Source of the DNA: Terrilactibacillus sp. S3-3
GTDB lineage: Bacteria; Bacillota; Bacilli; Bacillales; Sporolactobacillaceae
NCBI GenBank assembly: GCA_030437565.1
Contig: CP129291.1
Coordinates: 124,001 to 188,000 of the forward strand
DNA length: 64,000 nt
Direction of reading: 5' to 3'
A model generated the notes under the pieces. The model ran no database searches. It had not been told where the DNA came from and saw only the letters and a program-made list of their open reading frames with translations. The position numbers were made by a program, and so were the translations under genes. This document shows positions 9,196-27,389 of this stretch, piece after piece (the stretch's first letter is position 1; each line of letters opens with the position of its first letter).

Positions 9196-9696
9196 ATGAG
9201 CAGCGCTATTGAAGCAAAACAACAAGTTGTAGAAGAAATCATCGGCAAGTTGAAAGACAGTGTTTCAACGATTGTTGTCAACTATCGTGGCCTGAATGTT
9301 GCTGAAGTGACGGAACTTCGCAAACAACTTCGCGAAGCAGGCGTTGATTTTAAAGTTTACAAGAACACGTTGCTGCGCCGTGCGACTGCGGAAGCAGAAC
9401 TAACAGCTCTTGATGAATCCCTGACCGGACCGACCGCTGTTGCTTTTAGCAAAGAAGATGTGATTGCGCCGGCGAAAGTGCTTTATAACTTTTCGAAAGA
9501 ACATGAAGCGTTGGAAATCAAATCAGGTGTGATTGAAGGAAACAGCGCATCGGTTGAACAAATTAAAGCGTTGGCAGAACTTCCTTCACGAGAAGGGCTG
9601 CTTTCTATGCTACTCAGTGTGCTTCAAGCACCTATCCGCAATTTTGCACTCGCTGCAAAAGCTGTGGCTGACCAAAAAGAAGAACAAGGCGCTTGA
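9196..9696 (+). CDS. rplJ: 50S ribosomal protein L10
   Basis: Base of the ribosomal stalk that carries L7/L12 dimers. The start is ATG 9196 with GGAGGTGG about 11 bases upstream; a more distal ATG at 9172 lies before this Shine-Dalgarno and is less likely. It has 166 residues, the same as B. subtilis, and includes [19 protein letters not shown] and [19 protein letters not shown]. The frame is intact. Regulated by the leader just upstream. Confidence 0.95.
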   Translation: MSSAIEAKQQVVEEIIGKLKDSVSTIVVNYRGLNVAEVTELRKQLREAGVDFKVYKNTLLRRATAEAELTALDESLTGPTAVAFSKEDVIAPAKVLYNFSKEHEALEIKSGVIEGNSASVEQIKALAELPSREGLLSMLLSVLQAPIRNFALAAKAVADQKEEQGA

Positions 9697-9752
9697 TTTA
9701 GATTTAGACGGACAAAACATACTTTAACTTTACTTAAGGAGGATCTCTCTCA

Positions 9753-10118
9753 ATGACTAAAGAAGACATCATTGGTGCAATTAAAGAAATGTCGGTGCTT
9801 GAGCTTAACGATCTTGTTAAAGCTATCGAAGATGAATTTGGTGTAACTGCGGCTGCTCCTGTAGCTGTACAAGGCGGCGCTGCTGCCGGTGCTGCTGAAG
9901 AAGAAAAAACTGAATTTGACGTTATTCTTGCAGGTGCAGGCAGCTCGAAAATTAAGGTTATCAAAGTGGTTCGCGAAATCACCGGCCTCGGTCTGAAAGA
10001 CGCAAAAGCTTTGGTTGACGGCGCACCGAAACCTGTCAAAGAAGGCGCTGCAAAAGAAGAAGCAGAAGAAATCAAAGCTAAACTCGAAGAAGTCGGCGCA
10101 TCTGTTGAGCTTAAATAA
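9753..10118 (+). CDS. rplL: 50S ribosomal protein L7/L12
   Basis: Stalk protein that recruits translational GTPases. 121 residues: N-terminal dimerisation domain ([16 protein letters not shown]), an Ala/Gly-rich hinge, and the C-terminal domain with [29 protein letters not shown] precedes the ATG. The frame is intact, and an intrinsic terminator follows. Confidence 0.96.
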   Translation: MTKEDIIGAIKEMSVLELNDLVKAIEDEFGVTAAAPVAVQGGAAAGAAEEEKTEFDVILAGAGSSKIKVIKVVREITGLGLKDAKALVDGAPKPVKEGAAKEEAEEIKAKLEEVGASVELK

Positions 10119-10127
10119 GCTTATTTT

Positions 10128-10158
10128 AAAGCCCGCGCAAATGCGGGCTTTTTTTTTA
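10128..10158 (+). terminator. Intrinsic terminator after rplL
   Basis: AAAGCCCGC/GCGGGCTTT stem with a small loop, then a T9 run. The rsmC-like gene starts only 17 bases downstream, so read-through may supply it. Confidence 0.85.
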
Positions 10159-10174
10159 TATATAGGTGATAATT

Positions 10175-10770
10175 ATGGTCGAACATTATTACTCTAAAAA
10201 TCCCCAGGCTGCCAGCCATCGCCGCATCGTGACGACGACGTTAAGAGATTTTTCCTTGTCGTTTTTAACAGACAGCGGTGTTTTTTCAAAGCATGAAATT
10301 GATTTCGGCTCCAAGCTGCTTATTGAATCCTTCAACGAACCGGAAATACCGGGAGATATTTTGGACATGGGCTGCGGTTACGGCCCGATCGGTATTGCTC
10401 TTTCTAAATCTTTTCCAGAACGGCAAGTAAAAATGGTTGACATCAATGAACGTGCGGTTGCTTTGACCAAGGATAATATCAAGAATAATGGCGTTTCCGC
10501 CATCGTCCGGCAAAGCGATTTGTTTGAAAAGGTAACCGGCACTTTTGCGGCAATAGTGACCAATCCGCCTATTAGGGCAGGGAAAAAAGTCGTTCACGGC
10601 ATTTTTTCCGAGTCCGCTCGTTTTTTGATAAAAATGGCGAACTGTGGGTTGTTATTCAAAAAAAACAAGGTGCACCTTCCGCACTTGAATACTTACGGTC
10701 GATTTATGGCGAAGTGGAGACGGTAGCGAAGAAAAAGGGCTATTATGTTTTTCGAGCAAAAAACATTTGA
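10175..10770 (+). CDS. ybxB: RsmC/YbxB-type rRNA guanine-N2 methyltransferase, frameshifted as read
   Basis: Class I SAM-dependent methyltransferase; members methylate guanosine in 16S rRNA, though the exact target in Bacilli is inferred. The SAM-binding motif is DILDMGCGYGPIGIAL and the catalytic motif is TNPPIRAGK. One frame change near 10630 is needed to reach GELWVVIQKKQGAPSALEYL and the stop at 10768-10770. Repaired length is about 198 residues, as in B. subtilis YbxB, which also lies between rplL and rpoB. Confidence 0.87.
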
Positions 10771-10795
10771 CAATAAGATCCGAATGTGCTACTAT
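10767..10795 (+). promoter_or_regulatory. Sigma-A promoter for rpoB-rpoC
   Basis: TTGACA at 10767-10772 overlaps the ybxB stop codon; a 17-base spacer leads to TACTAT at 10790-10795. Confidence 0.75.
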
Positions 10796-10874
10796 AGCTT
10801 AATGCTAACATGACGTTTAATATATGTATAAAAACCTATTTTTTGGGAAAACTAATCAAATGCATTTTGTACCG

Positions 10875-10906
10875 CGGTAAGCATGTTATGGTTTGCCGAT
10901 TTTTTC
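10875..10906 (+). terminator. Possible attenuator hairpin in the rpoB leader
   Basis: CGGTAA pairs with TTGCCG (one U-G pair) and is followed by ATTTTTTC, inside the leader about 30 bases before rpoB. The stem is short, so this is tentative. Confidence 0.4.
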
Positions 10907-10934
10907 AATATGCTTGATTTGAGGGGTGAATTAG

Positions 10935-14459
<3,525 letters not shown>

Positions 14460-14526
14460 TAGTCGTTTAACAACAACTCGGTGACAAGAAATATAAAACA
14501 CTGAATATATAAGGGAGGTTGCCCCC

Positions 14527-18166
<3,640 letters not shown>

Positions 18167-18174
18167 TCAAAGTG

Positions 18175-18204
18175 TTGACAAGGGGGAGCGCTCGATGTTA
18201 TCAT
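18175..18204 (+). promoter_or_regulatory. Candidate promoter for ybxF-rpsL-rpsG-fusA
   Basis: TTGACA at 18175-18180, an 18-base spacer, and TATCAT at 18199-18204, starting eight bases after the rpoC stop. An inverted repeat (GGAGCGCTC/GAGTGCTCC) overlaps the spacer and start region. Confidence 0.6.
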
Positions 18205-18247
18205 TACTGAGTGCTCCTGAACACTTGTTGCTTTGGAGGATGTTAGC

Positions 18248-18499
18248 ATGTCTTATGATAAAGTGACACAAGCGAAAAATGGAATTGTTATTGGCACGAA
18301 ACAAGCACTGAAAGCTTTGCGAGAAAATCGAATTCATGAGATTGTTATTGCTGAAGATGCTGATTCTCGTGTTACCAATAAAGTGCTGGCACTCGCGGAA
18401 GAATTGCATGTGCCTGTTTATACTGTCGACTCAATGAAGAAGCTTGGGCAAGCTTGCGGCATTGATGTTGGCGCAGCGGCGGTTGCAATAAAAAAGTAA
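18248..18499 (+). CDS. ybxF: L7Ae-family K-turn RNA-binding protein YbxF
   Basis: An 83-residue L7Ae/L30e-fold protein that binds kink-turn RNA. It shows the family pattern [28 protein letters not shown] and the [16 protein letters not shown] tail. The ATG at 18248 is chosen because GGAGG lies at 18236-18240. It occupies the standard place between rpoC and rpsL. The frame is intact. Confidence 0.9.
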   Translation: MSYDKVTQAKNGIVIGTKQALKALRENRIHEIVIAEDADSRVTNKVLALAEELHVPVYTVDSMKKLGQACGIDVGAAAVAIKK

Positions 18500-18542
18500 T
18501 GTTTTTGCTGAAGAATGTCCTTTCTGCAAAAACAAATTTTTT
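18500..18542 (+). terminator. Terminator-like hairpin between ybxF and rpsL
   Basis: GTTTTTGC and GCAAAAAC form an 8-bp stem around a 17-base loop, followed by AAATTTTTTGCG. It may reduce read-through or act as an attenuator before rpsL. Confidence 0.45.
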
Positions 18543-18603
18543 GCGCAAAAATGAACCGCCTGGATCAGTGGGTTTAGAAAGATCGAAGGGAGGAAATGAT
18601 TAA

Positions 18604-19020
18604 ATGCCTACAATTAATCAATTAATTCGTCGTCAAGGACGTAAATCCAAAATAAAGAAATCAACGTCCCCGGCCCTTAACAGAGGGTACAACAGTTTTA
18701 AGAAAGCATTAACGGATGATAACTCGCCTCAAAAACGCGGCGTATGTACCCGTGTCGGCACGTTAACACCGAAAAAACCTAACTCGGCGCTTCGGAAATA
18801 TGCGCGTGTCCGTCTTTCAAACAATATCGAAGTGAACGCGTATATTCCTGGGATCGGCCACAATCTTCAAGAGCACAGCGTTGTTCTCATCCGCGGCGGA
18901 CGTGTAAAGGATCTTCCTGGTGTGCGTTATCACATCATCCGCGGCGCACTTGATACGGCAAGCGTTGTTGATCGCAAACAAGGCCGTTCTAAATACGGCG
19001 CCAAAAAACCTAAAGAATAA
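18604..19020 (+). CDS. rpsL: 30S ribosomal protein S12
   Basis: Decoding-centre protein of 138 residues. The streptomycin-sensitivity loop reads [12 protein letters not shown] (wild-type lysines) and the second resistance-prone loop reads [13 protein letters not shown], so there is no visible resistance allele. Good Shine-Dalgarno GGGAGGAAA upstream. The frame is intact. Start of the str group rpsL-rpsG-fusA. Confidence 0.96.
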   Translation: MPTINQLIRRQGRKSKIKKSTSPALNRGYNSFKKALTDDNSPQKRGVCTRVGTLTPKKPNSALRKYARVRLSNNIEVNAYIPGIGHNLQEHSVVLIRGGRVKDLPGVRYHIIRGALDTASVVDRKQGRSKYGAKKPKE

Positions 19021-19051
19021 GACACAAAATTGACTGAAAGGAGGGGTCTTT

Positions 19052-19524
19052 ATGCCTAGAAAAGGTCCTGTCGAAAGACGAGATGTTTTGCCTGACCCAC
19101 TTTATAATTCAAAACTTGTCACACACGTTTAATCAACCGAATCATGAAAGACGGTAAACGCGGGAAGGCACAAACGATTCTTTATAAATCATTTGATCTA
19201 ATCAAAGAACGTACAAATCAAGAACCGATGGAAGTATTCGAACAAGCACTCAAGAATGTCATGCCAGTGCTCGAAGTTAAAGCCCGCCGTGTTGGGGGTT
19301 CTAACTATCAGGTGCCGGTTGAAGTTCGTCCGGAACGCCGTACGACACTGGGATTGCGTTATTTGGTGAACTATTCGCGGCTTCGCGGTGAAAAAACAAT
19401 GATTGAAAGACTCGCCAATGAAATCATCGATGCTTCGAATAATACGGGGGCGTCGGTTAAGAAACGCGAAGACATGCACAAAATGGCCGAAGCCAACAAA
19501 GCCTTCGCTCACTATCGTTGGTAA
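19052..19524 (+). CDS. rpsG: 30S ribosomal protein S7, frameshifted as read
   Basis: Assembles the 3' major domain of 16S rRNA. ATG 19052 behind AAAGGAGGGG. The start reads [22 protein letters not shown]; an extra AC dinucleotide near 19128 breaks the frame before [17 protein letters not shown]. The remainder, including [20 protein letters not shown], is conserved. Repaired length is about 156 residues. Confidence 0.95.
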
Positions 19525-19551
19525 TAATTATAGAGGGAAGGAGAGAAAACC

Positions 19552-21643
19552 ATGGCAAGGGATTTCTCCTTGGAAAAGACACGCAATATCGGAATTATGG
19601 CACACATTGATGCCGGGAAAACGACGACGACAAGAGAGCGTATTCTCTTTTACTCCGGCCGCATTCATAAAATCGGCGAAACCCATGAAGGGGCTTCGCA
19701 AATGGACTGGATGGAGCAGGAACAAGAACGCGGTATCACGATCACATCGGCAGCGACAACTGCCCAATGGAAAGGCTACCGTGTCAACATTATTGATACG
19801 CCAGGACACGTCGATTTTACCGTCGAAGTAGAACGCTCTTTGCGCGTACTTGACGGCGCCGTTGCAGTGCTTGATGCTCAATCAGGCGTTGAACCGCAAA
19901 CCGAAACCGTATGGCGTCAAGCGACGACTTATGGTGTACCACGGATTGTGTTCGTTAACAAAATGGATAAAATAGGCGCGGATTTCCTTTATTCTACGAA
20001 GACCTTGCATGAACGCCTGCAAGCGAACGCTCATCCTGTTCAGCTGCCGATGGGTGCTGAAGATCATTACAAGGGTGAAATTGACTTAGTTGAAATGAAA
20101 GCCTATGTTTACGAAGATGATCTTGTCCAAAATGGATTGTGTTGATATTCCTGAAGAATATCAAGAAATAGCCCAAGAATATCATGATAAACTCGTCGAA
20201 GCCGTAGCGGATGTTGACGATGCTATTATGGAAAAATATTTGGAAGGCGAAGACATCAGCATTGCTGAGCTCAAAGCAGCCATTCGCAAAGCAACGTGCG
20301 AAGTGAAATTTTTCCCTGTTCTTTGCGGCTCGGCTTTCAAAAACAAAGGGGTTCAACTGGTATTGGATGCGGTGCTCGATTACCTTCCGTCACCGCTTGA
20401 TGTACCGGCTATTAAAGGAACACTTCCGGACAGCGGCGAAGCGGTTGAACGTCATGCAGATGACAATGAACCATTCTCCGCTCTGGCTTTTAAAGTCATG
20501 ACTGACCCGTTTGTCGGAAAATTGACGTTCTTTCGGGTATACTCCGGCACTGCCGATGCAGGCTCTTATGTACTAAATTCGACCAAAGACAAACGTGAAA
20601 GGCTTGGCCGTATCCTGCTCATGCATGCCAACCACCGCAGTGAAATCAAGAAGGTTTTCTCAGGCGATATTGCGGCTGCCGTCGGTTTGAAAGACACGAC
20701 GACCGGCGATACACTCTGTGATGATAAGAATCCTGTCATCCTTGAATCGATGGAATTCCCTGATCCGGTTATCCACGTCGCCATTGAACCGAAGTCAAAG
20801 GCAGACCAAGACAAAATGGGTGCTGCACTTGTCAAGCTTGCTGAAGAAGACCCTACTTTCAAAACGGAAACGAATGAAGAAACCGGGCAAACGATCATCG
20901 GCGGTATGGGTGAACTTCACCTGGATATTATCGTTGACCGTCTGCGCCGCGAATTCAAAGTGGAAGCCAACGTCGGTGCTCCTCAAGTTGCTTACCGCGA
21001 AACGATTAAAAAGGCCGGCAGAGTCGAAGGCAAATTTATTCGTCAATCCGGCGGCCGCGGCCAATACGGCCATGTTTGGATCGAATTTGAACCGCTTGAA
21101 GAAGGCGGCGGCTTTGAATTTGAAAACAAGATCGTCGGCGGTGTCGTTCCTAGAGAGTACATTCCGGCAGTTGAAGCCGGGCTTAAAGACGCTCTGCAAA
21201 ACGGCTTGCTTGCCGGTTACCAATTGATTGATATCCGCGCTAAACTTGTTGACGGTTCTTACCACGACGTCGATTCAAGTGAAATGGCATTTAAGATTGC
21301 TGCATCAATGGCTTTGAAAAATGCCAAGAGCGTCTGCCAGCCGGTTATTCTCGAACCGATTATGAAAGTGGAAGTCAGCATTCCTGAGGAATATCTCGGC
21401 GATATCATGGGTGATATCACTAGCCGGCGCGGCCGCGTAGACGGCATGGAAGCCCGTGCAGGTGCGCAAGTTGTTGAAGCCCATGTTCCACTTGCAGAAA
21501 TGTTCGGGTATGCGACGAATCTTCGTTCCGCTACTCAAGGCCGCGGTACTTACACGATGCAATTCGATCACTATGAAGAAGTGCCGAAGAGCGTTAGTGA
21601 AGAGCTGATCAAAAAAGCGACAGGTGATAATTTTTTTTATTAA
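19552..21643 (+). CDS. fusA: Elongation factor G, frameshifted as read
   Basis: GTPase for ribosomal translocation. The P-loop reads [11 protein letters not shown], the G3 motif DTPGHVDF and the G4 motif NKMD. One indel near 20135 breaks the frame before [14 protein letters not shown]. The P-loop region has an extra Arg (TTTTRERIL instead of the nearly universal TTTTERIL), probably a 3-base error. The C-terminal domains include [16 protein letters not shown] and [16 protein letters not shown]. Repaired length is about 696 residues. Confidence 0.96.
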
Positions 21644-21781
21644 AGCCTGCCTGAGTCTAGTTTTATTGTCACATATTATGTTTTATTGTAAGCTAAGAAG
21701 GATTGGTGTCCATCATCAACCTTCTTGCTGCACATAAATTTAAATTTTTTTTTGTTTTGAATTAAAGGAGGATATATATCC
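21644..21781 (+). promoter_or_regulatory. fusA-tuf intergenic leader with hairpin
   Basis: Contains an imperfect inverted repeat AAGAAGG-TTGGTG / CATCAACCTTCTT at about 21696-21726 without a T run directly after it, followed by an AT-rich stretch and AAAGGAGGA before tuf. No convincing promoter is visible; the hairpin may be a processing or stabilising element. Confidence 0.35.
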
Positions 21782-22971
21782 ATGGCTAAACAACATTATG
21801 ACCGTACAAAACCCCACGTTAACATTGGTACGATTGGTCACGTTGACCACGGTAAAACAACTTTAACGGCTGCAATTACAACCGTTTTGGCAAAACAAGG
21901 CAAAGCTGAAGCACGCGCATATGATTCCATTGACGGTGCTCCTGAAGAACGCGAACGCGGTATTACGATTTCTACTGCACACGTTGAATATGAAACTGAA
22001 AAACGCCACTACGCACACGTTGACTGCCCTGGACACGCCGACTATGTCAAGAACATGATCACCGGCGCTGCTCAAATGGACGGTGCGATTCTTGTTGTAT
22101 CCGCAGTTGACGGCCCAATGCCGCAAACTCGTGAACACATCCTGCTCGCTCACCAAGTTGGCGTGCCTTCGATCGTTGTATTCTTGAACAAAACGGATAT
22201 GGTAGACGATGAAGAACTTCTCGAATTGGTTGAAATGGAAGTTCGTGATCTTCTTTCCGAATATGACTACCCGGGCGACGAAGTACCGGTTATCAAAGGT
22301 TCCGCTTTGAAAGCTCTTCAAGGCGATCCTGAACAAAAAAAAAAAATATTCTTGCACTGATGGACGCTGTGGATGACTACATCCCTACTCCGCAACGTGA
22401 TACGGATAAACCGTTCATGATGCCGGTTGAAGATGTCTTCTCAATCACTGGCCGCGGTACTGTTGCAACAGGCCGTGTTGAACGCGGTACGGTTAAAGTC
22501 GGCGATGAAGTTGAAATTCTCGGTCTGACAGATGCACCTAAGAAAACGACGGTTACGGGTGTTGAAATGTTCCGCAAGATCCTTGACTATGCTGAAGCCG
22601 GCGACAACATCGGCGCACTTCTTCGCGGTGTTGACCGTGAAGAAGTTGTACGTGGCCAAGTATTGATCAAACCAGGTACTGTTAAGGCGTACAAAAAATT
22701 TAAAGCACAAGTTTACGTCTTGAAAAAAGAAGAAGGCGGCCGTCATACTCCGTTCTTCTCTAACTATCGCCCTCAATTCTATTTCCGTACGACGGACGTT
22801 ACCGGAACGATCACACTTCCTGAAGGTGTTGAAATGGTAATGCCTGGCGATAACGTTACAATGTCTGTCGAACTGATCGCTCCAGTCGCGATTGAAAAAG
22901 GGACGAAATTCTCTATTCGTGAAGGCGGCCGTACAGTTGGTGCTGGTTCAGTTTCTGAAATTGTTGAATAA
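21782..22971 (+). CDS. tuf: Elongation factor Tu, frameshifted as read
   Basis: Delivers aminoacyl-tRNA to the ribosome. The P-loop is GHVDHGKTT, the switch II region [15 protein letters not shown] and the base-recognition motif NKTDMVDD. A single frame change lies in an A12 run near 22340 (around PEQKK...[12 protein letters not shown]). Domain 2 and 3 signatures such as [13 protein letters not shown] and [19 protein letters not shown] are intact. Repaired length is about 396 residues. An intrinsic terminator follows. Confidence 0.97.
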
Positions 22972-22988
22972 TTATTGAAGCGGTTTGG

Positions 22989-23023
22989 AAAAAGCGCCCA
23001 TTCCCTGGGCGCTTTTTTTTTTT
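22989..23023 (+). terminator. Intrinsic terminator after tuf
   Basis: AAAAAGCGCCCA pairs with TGGGCGCTTTTT around TTCCC and runs into an 11-base T tract. It closes the str operon before the S10 operon. Confidence 0.92.
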
Positions 23024-23110
23024 ATACCTAAAAATATTAGAACAGCCTGCGGATCGCTAAAGTCTTTTAATAAGGCAGAAAAACTAACTCGCCCGCAGAT
23101 GATTTATGCC

Positions 23111-23138
23111 TTGATTTGTATTGCTTTTTTTGTATAAT
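23111..23138 (+). promoter_or_regulatory. Promoter for the S10 ribosomal operon
   Basis: TTGATT at 23111-23116, a 16-base spacer with a T run, and TATAAT at 23133-23138. A leader of about 120 bases follows before rpsJ; no recognised leader motif was seen in it. Confidence 0.7.
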
Positions 23139-23231
23139 TGAGAAGTTGGTTTTTAGCGATGATGCGGAAGGTTGCGGATACACCCGGCTCCTTTGCCAAG
23201 GCGGGGTACTCGGAAATTTTCGCGGAGTTAG

Positions 23232-23579
<348 letters not shown>

Positions 23580-23613
23580 ACCATTGATCTCAAAAATATA
23601 GGAGGTGTTACGG

Positions 23614-24250
23614 ATGGTCAAAGAATCTTAGGTAAAAAGATTGGCATGACGCAAATCTTTGCAGAAAATGGCGATGTCATTCCTGTTACGGTAGTAGACG
23701 TAGCCGGCAACGTTGTTCTTCAAAAGAAAACAATTGAAAGCGACGGCTACGAAGCCATTCAAATTGGTTATGATGATAAAAAAGAATCCAGAACGATCAA
23801 ACCTGAAAAAGGTCATGCTGAAAAAGCCGGTGCGGCACCTAAGCGCTTCATTAAAGAAATCCGTGATGTAAATCTTGACGAATATGAGCTTGGCAAAGAA
23901 GTGCCGGCTGATACATTCAAAGCAGGCGAAGTCATCGATGTTATCGGAACATCGAAAGGGAAAGGATTCCAAGGTCCTATCAAGCGCCATAATCAATCGC
24001 GCGGACCAATGGCTCACGGTTCCCGCTATCACCGCCGTCCGGGTTCTATGGGCGTCATCGACCCCGCACATGTTTTCAAAGGCAAGAAATTAGCCGGAAG
24101 AATGGGCGGAGAAACGGTACAGTGCAAAACCTGGAAGTGGTTAAAGTTGACACGGAACGTCAATTGATTTTAATCAGAGGCAATGTGCCAGGTGCAAAAA
24201 AAAGCTATATTACAATAAAAAGTGCTGTCAAAGCAAAAGAAGCTAAGTAA
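23614..24250 (+). CDS. rplC: 50S ribosomal protein L3, frameshifted as read
   Basis: Early-assembly protein near the peptidyl-transferase centre. GGAGGTG precedes the ATG at 23614. A base is missing near 23623 (before [16 protein letters not shown]) and another indel lies near 24118 (before [18 protein letters not shown]). The conserved loop [19 protein letters not shown] is intact. Repaired length is about 211 residues. Confidence 0.94.
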
Positions 24251-24267
24251 GAAAGGAGGATGCTTCC

Positions 24268-24896
24268 ATGCCAAAATTAACTGTATTCGATCAAAAAGGT
24301 ACTGAAGTTGGAAATGTAGAATTGGCAGATGCCGTTTTTGGCATTGAACCCAATGAAAACGTTCTTTATCAAGCCATTGTTATGCAACAAGCTTCGAGGC
24401 GCCAAGGCACCCATGCTGTTAAGAACCGTTCGGCTGTAAGAGGCGGCGGACGTAAACCATGGCGTCAAAAAGGAACGGGCCGTGCTCGCCAAGGTTCGAT
24501 TCGTTCACCGCAATGGGTAGGCGGCGGCACTGTATTTGGACCGACTCCGCGTAGCTATAGCTATAAACTGCCTAAAAAAAAAAGCGCGCCGTTTAGCTAT
24601 TAAATCGGCACTTTCCGGCAAGGTCAAAAAGAGATTCTGTTATCGTTCTTGAAGGTTTGACATTTGAAGCACCAAAAACAAAAGAATTTGCAGCGGTTCT
24701 TAATCATTTATCGGTTGATAGAAATGCTCTCGTTGTGACGGATGATTACAATGAAACGGCTGTTCTGTCTTCCCGCAATATCCCTGGCGTAACAGTGCTG
24801 ACGGCTCCTGAAGTCAATGTTTTGGATGTCGTGGCACATGACAAACTGATTCTTACTAAGGAAGCTGCAGCGAAGTTAGAGGAGGTGCTTGGATAA
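24268..24896 (+). CDS. rplD: 50S ribosomal protein L4, frameshifted as read
   Basis: Lines the exit tunnel and contacts 23S domain I. The loop signature [20 protein letters not shown] and [17 protein letters not shown] are present. Frame is lost in the A10 run near 24578 and again near 24640; the C-terminal part [20 protein letters not shown] restores the family sequence. Ends overlapping the rplW start (TAATG). Repaired length is about 208 residues. Confidence 0.94.
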
Positions 24897-25184
24897 TGAA
24901 AGATCCACGCGATGTCATTAAGCGCCCCGTGCTTACTGAACGCTCAACTGAGCAAATGGCCGACAAAAAATACACTTTTATTGTTGACCGCAAGGCTAAT
25001 AAATCTGAAATAAGACGCGCTGTTGAAGAGATCTTTGACGTGAAAGTCGTCAAGGTCAACACTTTGAATGTCAAAGGCAAACCGAAACGTTATGGCCGTT
25101 ATTCCGGCTATACTGCACAACGGAAAGGCTGTTGTCACTTTGACGCCTGAAAGCAAAGAACTTAACTTCTTTGAAGGCGAATGA
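24896..25184 (+). CDS. rplW: 50S ribosomal protein L23, frameshifted as read
   Basis: Docking site for trigger factor and SRP at the exit tunnel. The N-terminus reads [20 protein letters not shown]. One missing A near 25125 ([23 protein letters not shown]) breaks the frame just before the end. Repaired length is about 95 residues. Overlaps the rplD stop. Confidence 0.94.
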
Positions 25185-25212
25185 GAATGACTAGAGAAGG
25201 AGGGAACTAGTA

Positions 25213-26048
25213 GTGGCAATTAAAAAGTATAAACCGACGTCAAACGGCAGACGGAATATGAGCTCGCTAGATTTTGCCGAAGTTACGACCGATACACCGG
25301 AAAAATCGCTGTTAAAAGCATTACCGAATAAAGCGGGTCGGAATAATCAAGGCAAGCTGACCGTTCGTCATCAAGGCGGCGGGCACAAACGCAAATATCG
25401 TGTGATTGATTTTAAACGCAACAAAGATGGAATACCAGGACGCGTTGCTACGGTTGAATACGATCCGAATCGTACGGCTAACATCGCTCTTATTAACTAC
25501 GCAGACGGAGAAAAACGTTATATTCTTGCACCGAAAGGCATCAAGGTAGGTACGGAAATCGTGTCCGGACCAGAAGCCGATATTAAAATTGGCAATGCTC
25601 TGCCGCTTAAAAACATTCCGTGGTACAGTCAGTCGTTCATAATATTGAACTTAAACCGGGCAATGGCGGACAGCTTGCCCGTTCGGCCGGTGCAGAAGCA
25701 CAAATTCTTGGTAAGGAAGGCAAGTATGTTCTTGTTCGCCTCGTTTCCGGAGAAGTGCGGATGATTTTAGAAACATGCCGCGCTACGATCGGTCAGGTTG
25801 GCAACCTCGAACATGAACTTGTTTCTATCGGTAAAGCAGGACGTTCACGCTGGCTGGGTATCCGCCCGACAGTTCGCGGTTCAGTTATGAACCCTAATGA
25901 CCACCCGCACGGTGGTGGCGAAGGACGCGCGCCGATTGGACGTAAATCGCCAATGTCGCCTTGGGGCAAACCAACGCTTGGCTATAAAACAAGAAAGCGC
26001 AATAATCCTTCTGATAAGTTTATTGTTCGTCGCCGCAAGAAGAAATAA
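25213..26048 (+). CDS. rplB: 50S ribosomal protein L2, frameshifted as read
   Basis: Highly conserved protein at the subunit interface needed for peptidyl transfer. GTG start at 25213 behind AAGGAGGG. It contains [20 protein letters not shown] and the [17 protein letters not shown] loop. A disturbed stretch near 25620 shifts the frame around [17 protein letters not shown]. The C-terminus is basic (RRRKKK). Repaired length is about 278 residues. Confidence 0.95.
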
Positions 26049-26083
26049 CGAATAAACATTTTATTTTGGAAGGAGGCTTATTT

Positions 26084-26365
26084 ATGAGTCGCAGCCTTAA
26101 AAAAGGACCTTTTGTCGATGATCATCTGATGAAGAAGATTGATGTTATGAACGAAAAAGACGAAAAACGCGTCGTTAAGACTTGGTCTCGCCGTTCAACC
26201 ATTTTTCCTGAATTTATCGGCCATACCATTGCTGTATATGACGGACGGAAACATGTACCGGTTTATGTGACTGAAGATATGGTTGGACATAAGCTGGGAG
26301 AATTCGCTCCGACAAGGACGTATCGCGGTCACGCAGCGTCAGATAAGAAAACCAGTATTCGCTAA
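26084..26365 (+). CDS. rpsS: 30S ribosomal protein S19
   Basis: Binds the 30S head near tRNA. 93 residues, frame intact. I start at ATG 26084, with GGAAGGAGG at 26068-26076; the in-frame ATG at 26066 lies before this Shine-Dalgarno. It shows [14 protein letters not shown] and the [13 protein letters not shown] tail. Confidence 0.95.
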   Translation: MSRSLKKGPFVDDHLMKKIDVMNEKDEKRVVKTWSRRSTIFPEFIGHTIAVYDGRKHVPVYVTEDMVGHKLGEFAPTRTYRGHAASDKKTSIR

Positions 26366-26383
26366 TGAGAGGAGGAATAACTT

Positions 26384-26725
26384 ATGCAAGCAAAAGCTGT
26401 TGCCAAACAAGTTCGCATAGCTCCTCGTAAGGCACGTCTAGTGGTCGATCTTATCAGGGGCAAAGATGTGGGCCTGGCACTCGCTATTCTTAAAAATACG
26501 CCGAAAGCCGCATCTCCTATTGTAGAAAAAGTACTGAAATCCGCAATTGCCAACGCAGAACACAACTACGAAATGGACGCTGAAGGTTTGATTGTTGAGC
26601 AGGCCTATGTCGATGAAGGCGCGACACTCAAACGCTTCCGCCCTCGTGCGATGGGACGCGCAGGAAAAATCAATAAACGCACAAGCCATATTACCATTAT
26701 TGTTTCAGAGAAAAAGGAGGGATAA
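26384..26725 (+). CDS. rplV: 50S ribosomal protein L22
   Basis: Exit-tunnel constriction protein; 113 residues, intact. Conserved segments are [18 protein letters not shown] and [20 protein letters not shown], the latter containing the beta-hairpin linked to macrolide response. No unusual insertion is seen there. AGGAGGAA precedes the ATG. Confidence 0.96.
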   Translation: MQAKAVAKQVRIAPRKARLVVDLIRGKDVGLALAILKNTPKAASPIVEKVLKSAIANAEHNYEMDAEGLIVEQAYVDEGATLKRFRPRAMGRAGKINKRTSHITIIVSEKKEG

Positions 26726-26728
26726 CAC

Positions 26729-27387
26729 GTGGGTCAAAAAGTTAATCCGATAGGATTTAGAATTGGTGTCATTCGTGACTGGGAATCCAAATGGTATGCC
26801 GACAAGAATTATGCCGAATACTTGCATGAAGACATCAAAATTCGTAAATACGTTGAAAACAAGCTGAAAGACGCAGCTGTTTCTTCGATTGAACTTGAAC
26901 GAGCAGCCAATCGTATTAACATTACGATTAAGACGGCCAAACCTGGGATGGTTATTGGAAAAGGCGGCTCTGAAGTTGAAGCTTTAAGGAAAGCGCTGAA
27001 TGCTTTAACTCAAAAGCGCGTTCACGTCAATATTTTTGAAATCAAACAAGCTGATATTGATGCAAAATTGGTTGCCGAAAATATTGCAAGACAACTGGAA
27101 AGCCGGATTTCCTGGCGCCGTGCTAAAAACAATCGATTCAAAGAGCAATGAGAGCCGGTGCAAAAGGAATTAAGACTCAAGTAGCTGGACGTCTCGGCGG
27201 TGCCGACATGGCTCGTACGGAAGACTACAGCGAAGGTACAGTGCCGCTTCATACTTTGCGTGCCGATATCGACTATGGTACGGCTGAAGCCGATACGACT
27301 TATGGAAAAATCGGTGTCAAGGTTTGGATTTATCGCGGCGAGGTCCTTCCAACGAAAGGAACGAAAAATAAGGAAGGAGGCAAATAA
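26729..27387 (+). CDS. rpsC: 30S ribosomal protein S3, frameshifted as read
   Basis: Helicase-associated protein at the mRNA entry. GTG start at 26729 behind AAAGGAGGG. The KH domain is visible as [17 protein letters not shown]. One A is missing in the run near 27127, breaking the frame before [20 protein letters not shown]. Repaired length is about 219 residues. Confidence 0.95.
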
Positions 27388-27389
27388 TT

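Noticed and set aside
22360..22971. A separate truncated EF-Tu gene starting at ATG 22360
   Set aside because: It is the exact continuation of tuf after the A12 run; the internal ATG is part of ALMDAVDDY.
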